From NCBI RefSeq assembly GCF_902826855.1, contig NZ_CADEGK010000019.1, positions 1 through 35,644 on the forward strand: a stretch of DNA of 35,644 nucleotides, written 5' to 3'. Every line of letters starts with the position of its first letter. Position 1 is the first letter of the stretch. The notes below the pieces were generated by a model. The model worked only from the letters and a program-made list of their open reading frames with translations, did no database searches and had not been told where the DNA came from. The DNA is from an uncultured Phenylobacterium sp. Its GTDB lineage: Bacteria; Pseudomonadota; Alphaproteobacteria; Caulobacterales; Caulobacteraceae. Of the stretch, positions 1 through 9,469 are shown one piece after another. The position numbers and the translations under genes were made by a program.

Positions 1-924
1 GCCTGGCACGCCTGGGCGGATGGTGGCCCGCGACAGGCGCAGGAACTCGGGCTCGGAGACCGCTGCGCGGGCCCGGCGCACCGTGACGCCCACCGCCAGG
101 GCGCTCGCCGCCTCGCCCTTGAATGTGCCGCGGGACGGCGGCACGTCGGAATAGTCACGGCCCACGGCGCAGGCGATGTGGCGTTCGGTCACCAGCGAAT
201 TGTTCGTCGGGTCGAAGCCGATCCAGCGCAACTGCGGGAAGAACACCTCGACCCAGGCATGGGTGGCGTCGGGGTCGGACCGATCGCCGTGGCGCTTGTC
301 GGTGTAGAGGTAGCCCGAGACGTAGCGCGCGGGGATGCCCCAGGAGCGGCAGATGGCGATCATCACATGGGCGAAGTCTTGGCAGACCCCGGCGCGGGCC
401 TTCAACACGTCGTCGATGGGGCTGTCGGCGCGGGTGACCCCAGCCTCGTAGCCGAACGACACGTAGACGATCTTGTTGAGCGCCTTCACCGCGCTCAGCG
501 GGTCCAGCGCCTTCAGGCTGTCGATGTTGTGCTCGGCCTCGTAGCGGCGCAGCGCCTCGGTCTCGCGGGCGAAGCCGTGCGGGTGCAGGTAGTCGAAGTT
601 GTCGCCGCGCTGGGCGGCGGCGCGCAGGCGGTCCCACTCCCCCATGTCCAGGTGCTTCGGCAGCTCCGGCGGCGGTTGCGTGTCCACCGCGGCGCGGGCC
701 GTGATGGTCAGCTTGTCGTGCGGCTGCGGCACGTCGAAGTGGTAGACCGGGTTACCGAAGCTGTCGGCGTAGGAGAACAGCTGCGCCGGCGGATCCAGCT
801 CGATGTCGAAGCTGACCAGCCGCTGGCGGGTGTGCTTCTGCGGCTGCATCCACACCTCCATCACGCTCTCGCGCACGGCGTAGGCGTAGTCGTACTGGGT
901 GGTGTGGCGGACTTCGAGCAGCAA
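1..924 (-). CDS. Transglutaminase-like cysteine peptidase family protein (3' end outside window)
   Basis: Translating the minus strand from a TTG at 924 gives 308 codons open to the window edge, so the C-terminus is missing. The N-terminal part (residues 1-80, beginning LLLEVRHTTQYDY) matches the beta-sheet domain that precedes bacterial transglutaminase-like domains. The catalytic triad is visible as Cys181 (GVCQDF), His222 (THAWVE) and Asp238 (GFDPTN). TTG was chosen because no ATG lies near, a GAGGAGA ribosome-binding site sits about 10 nt upstream, and the conserved family start is reached exactly there. It begins 14 bp after the stop of the alpha-E gene and is the third gene of an ATP-grasp/alpha-E/transglutaminase operon. 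Family members may be proteases or amidohydrolases of peptide bonds made by the ATP-grasp partner; that role is inferred in the literature from gene context, and the substrate is unknown. No signal peptide is seen, so a cytoplasmic location is likely. Confidence 0.9.
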   Translation of the reverse strand, partial: MLLEVRHTTQYDYAYAVRESVMEVWMQPQKHTRQRLVSFDIELDPPAQLFSYADSFGNPVYHFDVPQPHDKLTITARAAVDTQPPPELPKHLDMGEWDRLRAAAQRGDNFDYLHPHGFARETEALRRYEAEHNIDSLKALDPLSAVKALNKIVYVSFGYEAGVTRADSPIDDVLKARAGVCQDFAHVMIAICRSWGIPARYVSGYLYTDKRHGDRSDPDATHAWVEVFFPQLRWIGFDPTNNSLVTERHIACAVGRDYSDVPPSRGTFKGEAASALAVGVTVRRARAAVSEPEFLRLSRATIRPGVPG

Positions 925-938
925 CGGACCAGGTCTCC

Positions 939-1886
939 TCAGGCGGGCAGGCGGTCTTCCAGCGGATAGGCGACGAAGGCGTCATAGAGGCTGAGGTGGA
1001 TGTCCCAGCATTCGTCGAGCACGGTCTTCAGGAACGCCGAGGCGCCCTGCGCCTCCAGCTCGTCCATGTCGGCAAAGTGCAGGCGCGCCTTCAGCCGTCC
1101 GGCCAGGCGCTCGGGCCCGGCGTTGCCCGACAGGCCGGCGTGGCGCGTAATCGCCGCCAGGTGGGTCTCGATCTGGTGGGTGCAGAAGCGGATGGAGCGC
1201 GGGAAGTCCTCGTCCAGCATCAGGAAGTTCAGGATGAAGCGCGGTTGCACTTCGGCGGTATAGACCCGCAGGTAAGGCTCCAGCGCGCAGCTCATCCGCA
1301 GCACGCTGGTGAGCGCGAAGTGGTCGGCCAGGGCGCGGCGGCGCCGCCGCTCCCCGAACACCACCTCCAGAAGCGAGCCGATCAGCTGGGCGCGTTCGAG
1401 GTACATGCCGAGCTGCAGGAAGCTCCAGCCCTCGCCATGGCTCATGGTGGCGTCGCCGGCGCCCTTGAACAGGTGCAGGTCGGCGATGATGTCGTGCAGG
1501 AACAGTTGGGAGCCGTCGTTGAAGGCCTTGCGGGCGCCGGGGTTGTTCATCCGCAGGTAGATGAGGTTCAGCCGCTCCCAGGTCTCGGTGGTGATCTGGT
1601 CGCGCACCTGGCGGGCGTTCTCCCGGGCGTGCGCGATCGAGGAGAAGATCGAACCGCGGTCGCTGCGGTCCAGGGTGAGCGCCAGGGCCGACTGGTAGGG
1701 CGCGAGCGCCTTGGCCGGGTTGCGGTCGCCCACGGCGTGCAAGGCGATGCGGGCCACCTGGGTGGCGGCCTCCGACCGGTCCAGGGTGGCGTTCAGCATC
1801 ACGTCGGACAGCCGGCACATGTGCTCGGCCCGCTCCACGTAGCGCCCGATCCAGTAGAGGCTGTCGGCTACGCGAGCGAGCATCAT
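939..1886 (-). CDS. Alpha-E domain-containing protein
   Basis: A 315-residue, mainly helical protein beginning MMLARVADSLYWIGRYVERAEH, the signature opening of the alpha-E family (about 310 residues is usual). Its biochemical function is not established; the family is known almost only from its fixed association with circularly permuted ATP-grasp and transglutaminase-like genes. The ATG at 1886 overlaps the TGA of the upstream ATP-grasp gene (ATGA, 1883-1886), indicating translational coupling; a second in-frame ATG follows immediately at 1883. No signal peptide or membrane segment is seen. A proposed role is as partner or scaffold of a peptide-ligating enzyme, which is inference from context. 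Confidence 0.93.
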   Translation of the reverse strand: MMLARVADSLYWIGRYVERAEHMCRLSDVMLNATLDRSEAATQVARIALHAVGDRNPAKALAPYQSALALTLDRSDRGSIFSSIAHARENARQVRDQITTETWERLNLIYLRMNNPGARKAFNDGSQLFLHDIIADLHLFKGAGDATMSHGEGWSFLQLGMYLERAQLIGSLLEVVFGERRRRRALADHFALTSVLRMSCALEPYLRVYTAEVQPRFILNFLMLDEDFPRSIRFCTHQIETHLAAITRHAGLSGNAGPERLAGRLKARLHFADMDELEAQGASAFLKTVLDECWDIHLSLYDAFVAYPLEDRLPA

Positions 1887-3376
1887 CGCGCGTCACCCTT
1901 GGTCTCGGAAAGCACCCAGGTATCCTTCGACCCGCCGCCCTGGCTGGAGTTGACCACGAGCGAGCCCTTGCGCAGCGCCACGCGGGTCAGCGCCCCCGGC
2001 GTCACCACGATCTTCTCGCCGCACAGGATGAACGGGCGGAGGTCCACGTGCCGCGGCTCGACGGCGCTGTCGATCAGGCAGGGCGCGGTGGAGAGCTGGA
2101 TCGTGGGCTGGGCGATGTAGTTCTCGGGGTTGGCGGTCAGCGCATCGGCGAACTCGGCCTGCTCGGCCTTGGTGGAATGCGGGCCCACCAGCATGCCGTA
2201 GCCGCCCGAGGCGCCCACCGCCTTGACCACCAGCTTGTCCAGGTTGGCCAGCACGTGGCTGAGCTGCGCCGGCTCGCGGCAGAGGAACGTCTCGATGTTC
2301 GGCAGGATGGCGTCTTCGTTGAGGTAGTAGCGGATGATCTCCGGGACGTAGGCGTAGACCGCCTTGTCGTCGGCCACCCCGGTGCCCGGCGCGTTGCAGA
2401 TCATCACATTGCCGGCGCGATAGGCGTTGAACAGGCCCGCCGCGCCCAGCGAGGAGTCGCGGCGGAACGTCAGCGGGTCGATGAAGTCGTCGTCCACCCG
2501 GCGGTAGATCACGTCGATCCGGCGCAGCCCCGTGGTGGTGCGCATGTAGACCATGTTGTCGTGCACTACGAGGTCGCGGCCCTCGACCAGCGGCGCGCCC
2601 ATCAGCCGGGCAAGGTAGGCGTGCTCGTAGTAAGCGGAATTGTAGACCCCGGGGGTCAACACCACGACCTGGGGGTTCGGCCGCCAGTTCCCCGCCATGC
2701 TCTTGAGCGTCGACAGGAGCAGATCAGGGTAGCGGTCGATCGCGCGCACCCCGGCCGAGCGGAAGGTGCCGGGGAAGACGCGGCGCGAAGCCTCGCGGTT
2801 GGCCAGCATGTAGGAGACCCCAGAGGGGACCCGCAGGTTGTCCTCCAGCACCGCGAACTCGCCGTTCGGCTGGCGGATCAGGTCCGAGCCGCAGACGTTG
2901 GCGTAGGCCTTGTGCGGCACGTAGAGGTTCTGCATCTCGCGGCGGTACGAGGGCGCCTGCAGCACCAGTTCGCGCGGCACCACGCCGTCCAGCAGGATCT
3001 GCTGTTCCGAATAGATGTCGGCGAGGAACATGTTCAGCGCCTTCAGGCGCTGCACCAGCCCGGCCTCGACGCGGGCCCATTCCGCGCCCGGAATGATCCG
3101 GGGCAGGATGTCGGAGGGGATGATCCGTTCGGTGGAGCTTTCGGCGCCGTAGACCGTGAAGGTGATGCCCTGAAGCAGGAAGAACCGTTCCTGGGTGCGC
3201 TGGCGCTCGGCCAGCTCCTCCGGGGTCAGGGTCGCGAGGCGCGCGTCGAGGGCGGCGTAATGCGGATGCACGCCGCCATCCGCCGTCAGCATTTCATCAT
3301 AGGGGATGGCAGGACCTGTGAGGTCCGCCGCCAGGTCCGCCCGATTGACGCTCACGACCGCTTCGATGCCTCCCAC
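1883..3376 (-). CDS. Circularly permuted type 2 ATP-grasp protein
   Basis: About 497 residues, typical for this family. Recognisable blocks are IPYDEML near the N-terminus, FFLLQGITFTVYG (about residue 66), NVCGSDLIR, VLEDNLRVPSGVSYML, VVLTPGVYNSAYYEH, VIYRRVDDDFIDPL and the late VVKAVGASGGYGM nucleotide-binding segment. ATP-grasp enzymes join a carboxylate to an amine via an acyl phosphate; the substrates of this branch are unknown. It is first in a coupled operon with the alpha-E and transglutaminase-like genes. The start is uncertain. The GTG at 3376 has no clear ribosome-binding site, whereas the GTG at 3355 (protein starting MSVNRADLAADL) has GGGAGG 13 nt upstream. The gene is divergent from tamA, with about 150 bp between them. 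Confidence 0.93.
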   Translation of the reverse strand: MGGIEAVVSVNRADLAADLTGPAIPYDEMLTADGGVHPHYAALDARLATLTPEELAERQRTQERFFLLQGITFTVYGAESSTERIIPSDILPRIIPGAEWARVEAGLVQRLKALNMFLADIYSEQQILLDGVVPRELVLQAPSYRREMQNLYVPHKAYANVCGSDLIRQPNGEFAVLEDNLRVPSGVSYMLANREASRRVFPGTFRSAGVRAIDRYPDLLLSTLKSMAGNWRPNPQVVVLTPGVYNSAYYEHAYLARLMGAPLVEGRDLVVHDNMVYMRTTTGLRRIDVIYRRVDDDFIDPLTFRRDSSLGAAGLFNAYRAGNVMICNAPGTGVADDKAVYAYVPEIIRYYLNEDAILPNIETFLCREPAQLSHVLANLDKLVVKAVGASGGYGMLVGPHSTKAEQAEFADALTANPENYIAQPTIQLSTAPCLIDSAVEPRHVDLRPFILCGEKIVVTPGALTRVALRKGSLVVNSSQGGGSKDTWVLSETKGDAR

Positions 3377-3530
3377 CCGCGTGCCAACTGAATCTGTAGG
3401 CTGCTTGAGGCCGGGCCGGAAGCCGGGTGACGAAATTCGTCGGTCGCTGCCTTCCGAATGGGCGCCGCCTGCGGATGACAGCGTCGGCCTGCGCCGCTAC
3501 ACGACACGGGGGCGCTCGCGAGGAACTGGT

Positions 3531-5303
3531 TTGGGTCGACTGCTCTACGCCGTCGCCGCCACGGCGGCGCTTTGTGCGCCTGCCGCCCAGGCTGCGGAGG
3601 CCCGCGCCACCGTGCAGGGCGAGATGGACCCTGACCTCAAGGCCCTGGTCGAGCGGGTGATCGGCAACACCGACCGGCCCATCGAGAACCGCTTCGAGGC
3701 GCGCCGCCGCGCCCGCGCCGCGGCCGAGGACGCCATCGCGGTGCTGCGCTCCGAGGGCTACTACGCCTACCGCGTCCAGCCTGAGGTGAGCGAGGCCGAC
3801 CCGCCTCGGCCGCTGGTGGAGATCGCGCCGGGGCCGCGGTTCCGGCTGGGCCAGCCCACCCTGGACTGGCGCGGCCGCCCGCCGAGCCCCGCGACCCAGG
3901 CCGAGGCGGCCAGGGCGCTGGCGCTTAGCCCCGGTGGGCCGGGACGCAGCGTCGACATCATCGCCGCCGAGGGCCGGGCGATGGCGGCGGTCCAGAAGCG
4001 AGGCTACGCCGACGCGGTGGCCGAGCCACGCGAGGTGGTCGTCGACCACGCCGACACATCGGTGACGCCCACCTACCGCATTGCCGCCGGCGCGCTCGTG
4101 CGACTGGAAGGCGTGGACCTCGCGCCGGGCGGGCGCACCAACCCCGCCTGGGTGCGTCACCTGGCCCCTTGGGCGGCCGGCGATCCCTATGATCCGGACG
4201 ACGTGGCCGAGCTGGAGCGGCGGCTCCTGGACACCGGGGTCTACGACAGCGTCACCGTGGCGTTGGCCGGGCCCGAGAAGGCCCGCCCGTCCGGCCTGCG
4301 CCCGGTGGTCGTGGCGCTCTCCGAGCGCAAGCCCCGCACCATCGAGGGGGGCGCCAGCTATTCGACCAGCGAGGGCGTGGGCGTGAACGTCCGCTGGACG
4401 AACTACAACCGCCTGGCCCGGGCCGACACGCTGTCGGTCTTCGGCCAGCTTTCCGACCGCGACAGCCGGGTGGGCGTGGACCTGACGCTGCCGCACTGGC
4501 TGCGACCGCAGCAGACGTTCAAGACCGGCGTGGCCGTCTACGACCTGAAGACCGATGCCTTCAGGGAGAAGGGGCTCGGCGTGCGCGCCGACGTCACTCG
4601 CCGCTATGGGCGCAGCTCGTACGTAACGGTGGGCGCCTCGGCCAACGCGACCCGCTCGGACGAGATCCGGGTGGGAACGGTCACCTCGCTCGGCCGGGAC
4701 CTGATCACGCTGGCGACGCTCGGCGACGTTCTGTTGGACCGTTCCAACGACCCGCTCAGCCCCACCACCGGCTGGCGGCTCAGCGCCCGGCTGGAACCGA
4801 CCCTGATCCTGGGCGACACCAACCTGCCGTATCTGCGCGCGGTGGCGCAGGGGACCTACTACCAGCCCCTGGACAAGCTGGCGAAGACCGTGATCGCCGG
4901 GCGGCTGCGCGCGGGCCGGATCCTGAATGGAACCGTCGAACAGATCCCGGCCTCGCAGCGGTTCTACGCCGGAGGTGGCGGCTCGGTGCGCGGCTTTCCC
5001 TACCAGGCGGTGGGACCGCGACTGGCGGACAACACGCCGAAGGGCGGGGTGTTCCTGCTGGAGACGTCGCTGGAGGTGCGGCGCGAGGTGAACGCCAGGT
5101 GGTCGTTCGCCACCTTCGTCGACGCCGGCTCGGTGGGTTCCAGCGGGGCGGCGGACGTGGGCGACCTGGCGGTGGGGGCCGGCATTGGCGTCCGCTACAA
5201 CCTGGGCCTGGTGCCCATCCGGATAGATCTCGCCACGCCGGTGGTCCGCAAGCGCGGCGAGCCGCCGATCCAGGTCTACGTCAGCATCGGGCAGAGCTTT
5301 TGA
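3531..5303 (+). CDS. tamA: TamA: outer-membrane BamA/Omp85-family translocation and assembly protein
   Basis: Omp85-family barrel protein that works with TamB to move or insert proteins, and possibly lipids, at the outer membrane. Starting at the TTG at 3531 gives 590 residues (E. coli TamA is of similar size). This start has a strong GAGGA ribosome-binding site 6-7 nt upstream and gives a clean signal peptide, MGRLLYAVAATAALCAPAAQA. The open frame extends upstream to 3306, but that part antiparallels the ATP-grasp gene and is not secretory. POTRA-like repeats fill roughly residues 25-270 (SEGYYAYRVQPEV and KRGYADAVAE repeat the motif), followed by the C-terminal barrel with the Omp85 motif region FYAGGGGSVRGF and the terminal strand ending in Phe. 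The stop overlaps the tamB start (TTGA, 5300-5303), so the two are translationally coupled. Confidence 0.94.
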   Translation: MGRLLYAVAATAALCAPAAQAAEARATVQGEMDPDLKALVERVIGNTDRPIENRFEARRRARAAAEDAIAVLRSEGYYAYRVQPEVSEADPPRPLVEIAPGPRFRLGQPTLDWRGRPPSPATQAEAARALALSPGGPGRSVDIIAAEGRAMAAVQKRGYADAVAEPREVVVDHADTSVTPTYRIAAGALVRLEGVDLAPGGRTNPAWVRHLAPWAAGDPYDPDDVAELERRLLDTGVYDSVTVALAGPEKARPSGLRPVVVALSERKPRTIEGGASYSTSEGVGVNVRWTNYNRLARADTLSVFGQLSDRDSRVGVDLTLPHWLRPQQTFKTGVAVYDLKTDAFREKGLGVRADVTRRYGRSSYVTVGASANATRSDEIRVGTVTSLGRDLITLATLGDVLLDRSNDPLSPTTGWRLSARLEPTLILGDTNLPYLRAVAQGTYYQPLDKLAKTVIAGRLRAGRILNGTVEQIPASQRFYAGGGGSVRGFPYQAVGPRLADNTPKGGVFLLETSLEVRREVNARWSFATFVDAGSVGSSGAADVGDLAVGAGIGVRYNLGLVPIRIDLATPVVRKRGEPPIQVYVSIGQSF

Positions 5304-8300
5304 GCGCGCCTGAAGACACGCCTGCCGAAGCCGCCGCAGAGGTCGTCGCGGAGCGGAAGCGTTCGCGACTTCCCAAGGCGATCACCGCCGTCGCCGTGAC
5401 CATTCTGGTCCTGCTGCTGGGCGTCCTGGCCACCACCCGCTACGGCGTGCTGATCCCGCAGGTGCGGCTGATGATCGAGGCCCGCACGGACGGGCTGAAG
5501 ATCGGTCGGCTGGGCCAACTCAAGATCGAGGGGCTTTCCGGCGACATCTGGCGCGACTTCCGGGCCCGCCGCGTGACGCTGCGGGACGAAAATGGCGTCT
5601 GGCTGGAGGCGAAAAACGTCCACCTGTCGTGGCGCTACACGAGGCTTCTGCAGCGACGCTTCGAGGCGGACCTGGTCGAAGCGGAGCTGATCCGGGTGAT
5701 CCGACGCCCGACCTTGTCGCCGAAGGGCAAGGACCGCGGCCTCCCGGTATCGTTCGACATCGACAAGGGCCGCGGCCGGCTGCAGCTGGAGCCGGCGTTC
5801 AGCTACGCACGCGGGCTCTACGACCTCACCTTCAACCTCAAGATCGAGCGCCGGGGCGGGCGCAGCGGTACGCTGCAGGCGAAGAGCGTCCTGCACGCGG
5901 GCGATCACCTCGACATCGACTTCGCGGCCAGCCCCACGGGTCCCCTGCGACTGGTCGCCCAGGCCGAGGAGGCTCGCGGCGGAGCCTTGGCCGGGGCAGT
6001 CGGCCTGCCGGCGGACCGGCCGTTCCGGCTGGACATCCGTGCGGGCGGCACGGCCTCCAAGGGCGAGTTCACCGCCAACGCCACGACGGGGACGCTCGCG
6101 CCCCTGGCGGCCCGCGGCGCATGGAACCCCGCGGGCGGATACGCCGGGGGAAGGCTCCTCCTCACCGCCTCGACGTTGACGCAGGCCTTCGCGCAACGCC
6201 TGGGCGACGACCTGCGCTTCGGCATCGCCGGGCGAAGGGCGGGCGATGGAGTCTACGCCCTCGACGCCAAGGTGCGCTCCGATGCGCTCACCGCGCACGC
6301 GTTCGGGTACGGCGACCTCGGCAAGCGGGCGTTGTCGCCCCAGGGCGTGCGGTTGGAGGCTCAGGCCCCCTCGTTGTCGCGGATCACCGGTGGGCCCACG
6401 ACGGGCGCGGCCCGGGTGGCGGGCGTGGTGACGGGGAACTCCGACGCGTGGCGCTTTGTCGGCTCGGGCGCCGTGGCTGATGTCCAGGCCGGCGGCTACG
6501 GCCTGGCTCGGATTTCCGGCCCGATCGAGTTGGCGCGCGGCAAGGCCGGCTATGCGCTGAAAGCGAAGCTGGCGGGCGCCGGCGGGCGCGGCGCGGGCTT
6601 CGCTGCGGCGATCCTGGGCGGCGCGCCCGCTGCGACCCTCGATGCCGAGCGCTTGTCCAATGGCCAGCTTCTGCTTCACCGCCTCGACGTCACCGGCCGC
6701 GGCCTCAAGGTGCAGGCCAGCGGCGGCCGCAGCCTGCTCGGCGCGGTGACCCTCAAGGGCAAGGCCGACATCTCCAACCTCGCGGCCGCCGGGGCGGGCG
6801 CGTCCGGTGGCGCCACCTTGACCTGGCAGGCCTCGCAGGCGCGTGGCGGCGCGCCCTGGACGGTCAGCGCCGACGCCCGCGGTGACCGTTTCGCCACGGG
6901 CCTGGCCGAGCTCGACCGGTTGCTGGGGCCCAAGCCGCGGCTTGAGGCGCAGGCCAACTGGCAGGCCGGACGCCTGGCGGTGGCGAAGGCGGCGCTGGAC
7001 GGTGCGGCCCTGGACGCGACCATCGCCGGCCTGATGGAGAAGTCCGGAACGCTGGCCTTCAAATCCGACTGGACTGCCGTAGGCCCGTTCCGCGCCGGCC
7101 CCGTCGAGGTGACCGGCAAGGCGAAGGGGTCCGGCAGCGTCACGGGCACGCTCTCCCAGCCCAAGCTCGATCTGGTGGCCGACATCGAGCAGCTGGACGT
7201 GCCGCGCCTGCCGCTAACCAACGCCAAGCTGGCGCTCACCTTCCAGCGCCAGGCGGATGGCGATTCCGGGACCGTCGCACTCACGGCTTCCAGCGCCTAC
7301 GGTCCCGCCAAGGCCCGGTCGGACTTCCGTTTCCCCGAGGGCGGCGTCGACCTGACGGCCTTGTCGGTGGATGCGGGCGGGGTGAAGGCGGCCGGCGCGC
7401 TCAGCCTGCGCCGCAACAGCCCCTCTGCGGCCGACCTGACGCTGGAAGTGACCCGCGGCGCCCTGCTCGACGCCGGGCGGGTGGCCGGGACGGCGAGGAT
7501 CACCGACGCCGCCGGCGGGCCGCGCGCGGTGCTCGACCTGCGCGGCGAGAACGTGCAGGCCGCGGGCTCCGGCATCACCATCCGCTCGGCGCGGCTCAGC
7601 GCGGACGGCCCGCTGGCGCGGTTGCCCTTCGCCGCCGAGGCCCGCGGCGCGTCGGGGCAGGGGCCCTGGACGGTCGGCGGCAGGGGTGTGCTGAACGAAG
7701 ACAGGCCCGGCTATCTGATGAGCTTCGAGGGCAAGGGGACGCTGGGCGCGCGCGACCTGCACACCACCGAGGCCGCGATCTTCCGCTTCGGCGGGCCGGA
7801 GCGCAGCGCCCGCGTGCGGCTGGCCGGTTCGGACGGCGGGCGTCTGGACCTCGACGGCATGCTGAAGGGCGACAACGCCGACGTGCAGGCCCGGGTGGCC
7901 GGCATGGGCCTCAACCTGTTCAACGCCGACTTCGACGGCCGTATCGACGCCACTCTGGCGCTGCAGGGGCGCGGCGCCGCCCTCTCCGGAACCCTCGACG
8001 CTCGCCTCGTCAGCGCCCGTGGCAAGGGCACGCCGGCCAACCAGGGGATCGACGGGACGGTGAAGGGCCGCCTCGCCGGAGACACGCTCACCCTCGACCT
8101 CGCCACCAACAACGCCCAGGGACTGCGCGCCAACGCGAGCGTGGTGCTGGCGGCCGAGGCCTCGGCCGCTCCGTTCCGCGTGGCCGTCAACCGCCAGCGG
8201 CCGCTGCGCGGGCGGTTCTTCGCCGAGGGCGAGGTGCGGCCGCTGTGGGAGCTGGCGGTGGGTGGCGAGCGGGCGTTGTCGGGCTACGTCCGCACAGAGG

Positions 8301-9469
8301 GAACGCTCGGCGGGACCCTGGCCGGGCCCAAGGCCACCGGCCAGCTCTCGGTGGAACGCGGGCGGTTCGACGACGGCGGCACCGGTCTTTCCCTGCGCGA
8401 GGTGACGGTGAAGGCCGCCTTCACCGAGAACGCGCTGGACGTCACCGAGGCGCGGGGCGTCGATGGCCGCGGCGGTCAGATCAGCGGCCAGGGCCGCATC
8501 AGCCGCGCCGCCAGCAGCTTCCGCCTGGACCTGAAGGGCTTTCGGCTGATCGACAACGAGCAGGCCACCGCCACCGCCACCGGCCAGGCCACCATCAGCC
8601 GCACCGTCGACGGCAAGGTGAAGCTGGCCGGCGACCTCACCATCGATCGCGCCGATGTGGCCGCCGATCCGCCGATCCCCAGCGGGGTCGTGGCGATGGA
8701 CGTGAAGGAGGTGAACCGCCCTGATGACCTGCCGGCCGCCCTGCCGCGCGGCGCCAGTCCCGGCGCGGGATGGGCGCTGGACGTCAAGCTGCGGGCGCCT
8801 CGGCGGATCTTCCTGCGCGGCCGCGGGCTGGACGTGGAGCTGTCGCTGGACGCCCACGTGGGCGGCACCACCGGCGCGTCGCAGCTCAGCGGCACGGCGC
8901 GCGTGGTGCGGGGCGACTACGACTTCGCGGGCAAGCGCTTCGAGTTCGACGACCGCAGCGTGGTCTACCTGGCCAGCCGTCCGTCCAACATTCGCCTGCA
9001 GCTCGACGCCGTGCGTGAGGACCCGACGCTGACCGTCACGGTGCGCATCCGCGGCACGGCCGAGCGGCCGGAGATCACGCTCGCCTCTTCGCCGAGCCTG
9101 CCCCAGGACGAGGTGCTGGCCAAGGTGCTGTTCGAGCGATCGGCCTCGCAGCTTTCGCCGGTGGAGGCCGCCCAACTGGCTTCGGCGCTCTCCTCCCTGG
9201 CCGGCGGCGGGGGTTTCGACGTGATCGGCAACCTGAGGAGCTTCGCCGGCCTCGACCGCCTGGCCTTCGGCGGCAGCGAGACCTCAGGCGTCAGCGTCTC
9301 CGGAGGCAAGTATCTGACGGACGACGTCTACCTGGAGCTCACCGGCGGCGGCCGCGAGGGCCCCTCGGCCCAGGTGGAATGGCGCATCCGCAAGAACCTC
9401 TCGATCATCTCCCGCATCGCCGGCCAAGCCGGCAACCGCCTCGCGGTGCGGTGGCGGCGGGACTACTAG
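5300..9469 (+). CDS. tamB: TamB: translocation/assembly module inner-membrane protein (DUF490)
   Basis: 1389 residues from a TTG at 5300 that overlaps the tamA stop. A single N-terminal membrane anchor (about residues 22-45, ITAVAVTILVLLLGVLA) is followed by a very long repetitive beta-rich region, as in AsmA-like/TamB proteins that bridge the periplasm as a hydrophobic groove. The last ~330 residues are the conserved DUF490/TamB domain, including YDFAGKRFEFDDRSVVYL, LSSPSLPQDEVLAKVLFERS and the characteristic terminal LAVRWRRDY. It partners TamA, encoded immediately upstream. The length is within the usual range of about 1250-1450. The longer open frame beginning at 5099 lies inside tamA and lacks initiation signals. 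The stop codon shares bases with the convergent phenylalanine hydroxylase stop. Confidence 0.95.
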   Translation: MSAPEDTPAEAAAEVVAERKRSRLPKAITAVAVTILVLLLGVLATTRYGVLIPQVRLMIEARTDGLKIGRLGQLKIEGLSGDIWRDFRARRVTLRDENGVWLEAKNVHLSWRYTRLLQRRFEADLVEAELIRVIRRPTLSPKGKDRGLPVSFDIDKGRGRLQLEPAFSYARGLYDLTFNLKIERRGGRSGTLQAKSVLHAGDHLDIDFAASPTGPLRLVAQAEEARGGALAGAVGLPADRPFRLDIRAGGTASKGEFTANATTGTLAPLAARGAWNPAGGYAGGRLLLTASTLTQAFAQRLGDDLRFGIAGRRAGDGVYALDAKVRSDALTAHAFGYGDLGKRALSPQGVRLEAQAPSLSRITGGPTTGAARVAGVVTGNSDAWRFVGSGAVADVQAGGYGLARISGPIELARGKAGYALKAKLAGAGGRGAGFAAAILGGAPAATLDAERLSNGQLLLHRLDVTGRGLKVQASGGRSLLGAVTLKGKADISNLAAAGAGASGGATLTWQASQARGGAPWTVSADARGDRFATGLAELDRLLGPKPRLEAQANWQAGRLAVAKAALDGAALDATIAGLMEKSGTLAFKSDWTAVGPFRAGPVEVTGKAKGSGSVTGTLSQPKLDLVADIEQLDVPRLPLTNAKLALTFQRQADGDSGTVALTASSAYGPAKARSDFRFPEGGVDLTALSVDAGGVKAAGALSLRRNSPSAADLTLEVTRGALLDAGRVAGTARITDAAGGPRAVLDLRGENVQAAGSGITIRSARLSADGPLARLPFAAEARGASGQGPWTVGGRGVLNEDRPGYLMSFEGKGTLGARDLHTTEAAIFRFGGPERSARVRLAGSDGGRLDLDGMLKGDNADVQARVAGMGLNLFNADFDGRIDATLALQGRGAALSGTLDARLVSARGKGTPANQGIDGTVKGRLAGDTLTLDLATNNAQGLRANASVVLAAEASAAPFRVAVNRQRPLRGRFFAEGEVRPLWELAVGGERALSGYVRTEGTLGGTLAGPKATGQLSVERGRFDDGGTGLSLREVTVKAAFTENALDVTEARGVDGRGGQISGQGRISRAASSFRLDLKGFRLIDNEQATATATGQATISRTVDGKVKLAGDLTIDRADVAADPPIPSGVVAMDVKEVNRPDDLPAALPRGASPGAGWALDVKLRAPRRIFLRGRGLDVELSLDAHVGGTTGASQLSGTARVVRGDYDFAGKRFEFDDRSVVYLASRPSNIRLQLDAVREDPTLTVTVRIRGTAERPEITLASSPSLPQDEVLAKVLFERSASQLSPVEAAQLASALSSLAGGGGFDVIGNLRSFAGLDRLAFGGSETSGVSVSGGKYLTDDVYLELTGGGREGPSAQVEWRIRKNLSIISRIAGQAGNRLAVRWRRDY

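Noticed and set aside
2048-3391. 447-codon plus-strand frame opposite the ATP-grasp gene
   Set aside because: Antisense shadow in GC-rich DNA: low-complexity His/Arg/Val composition and no family motifs, whereas the minus-strand protein is clearly conserved.
7214-9175. 653-codon minus-strand frame opposite tamB
   Set aside because: Shadow of tamB with the same biased composition; tamB has the DUF490 C-terminus in the other frame.
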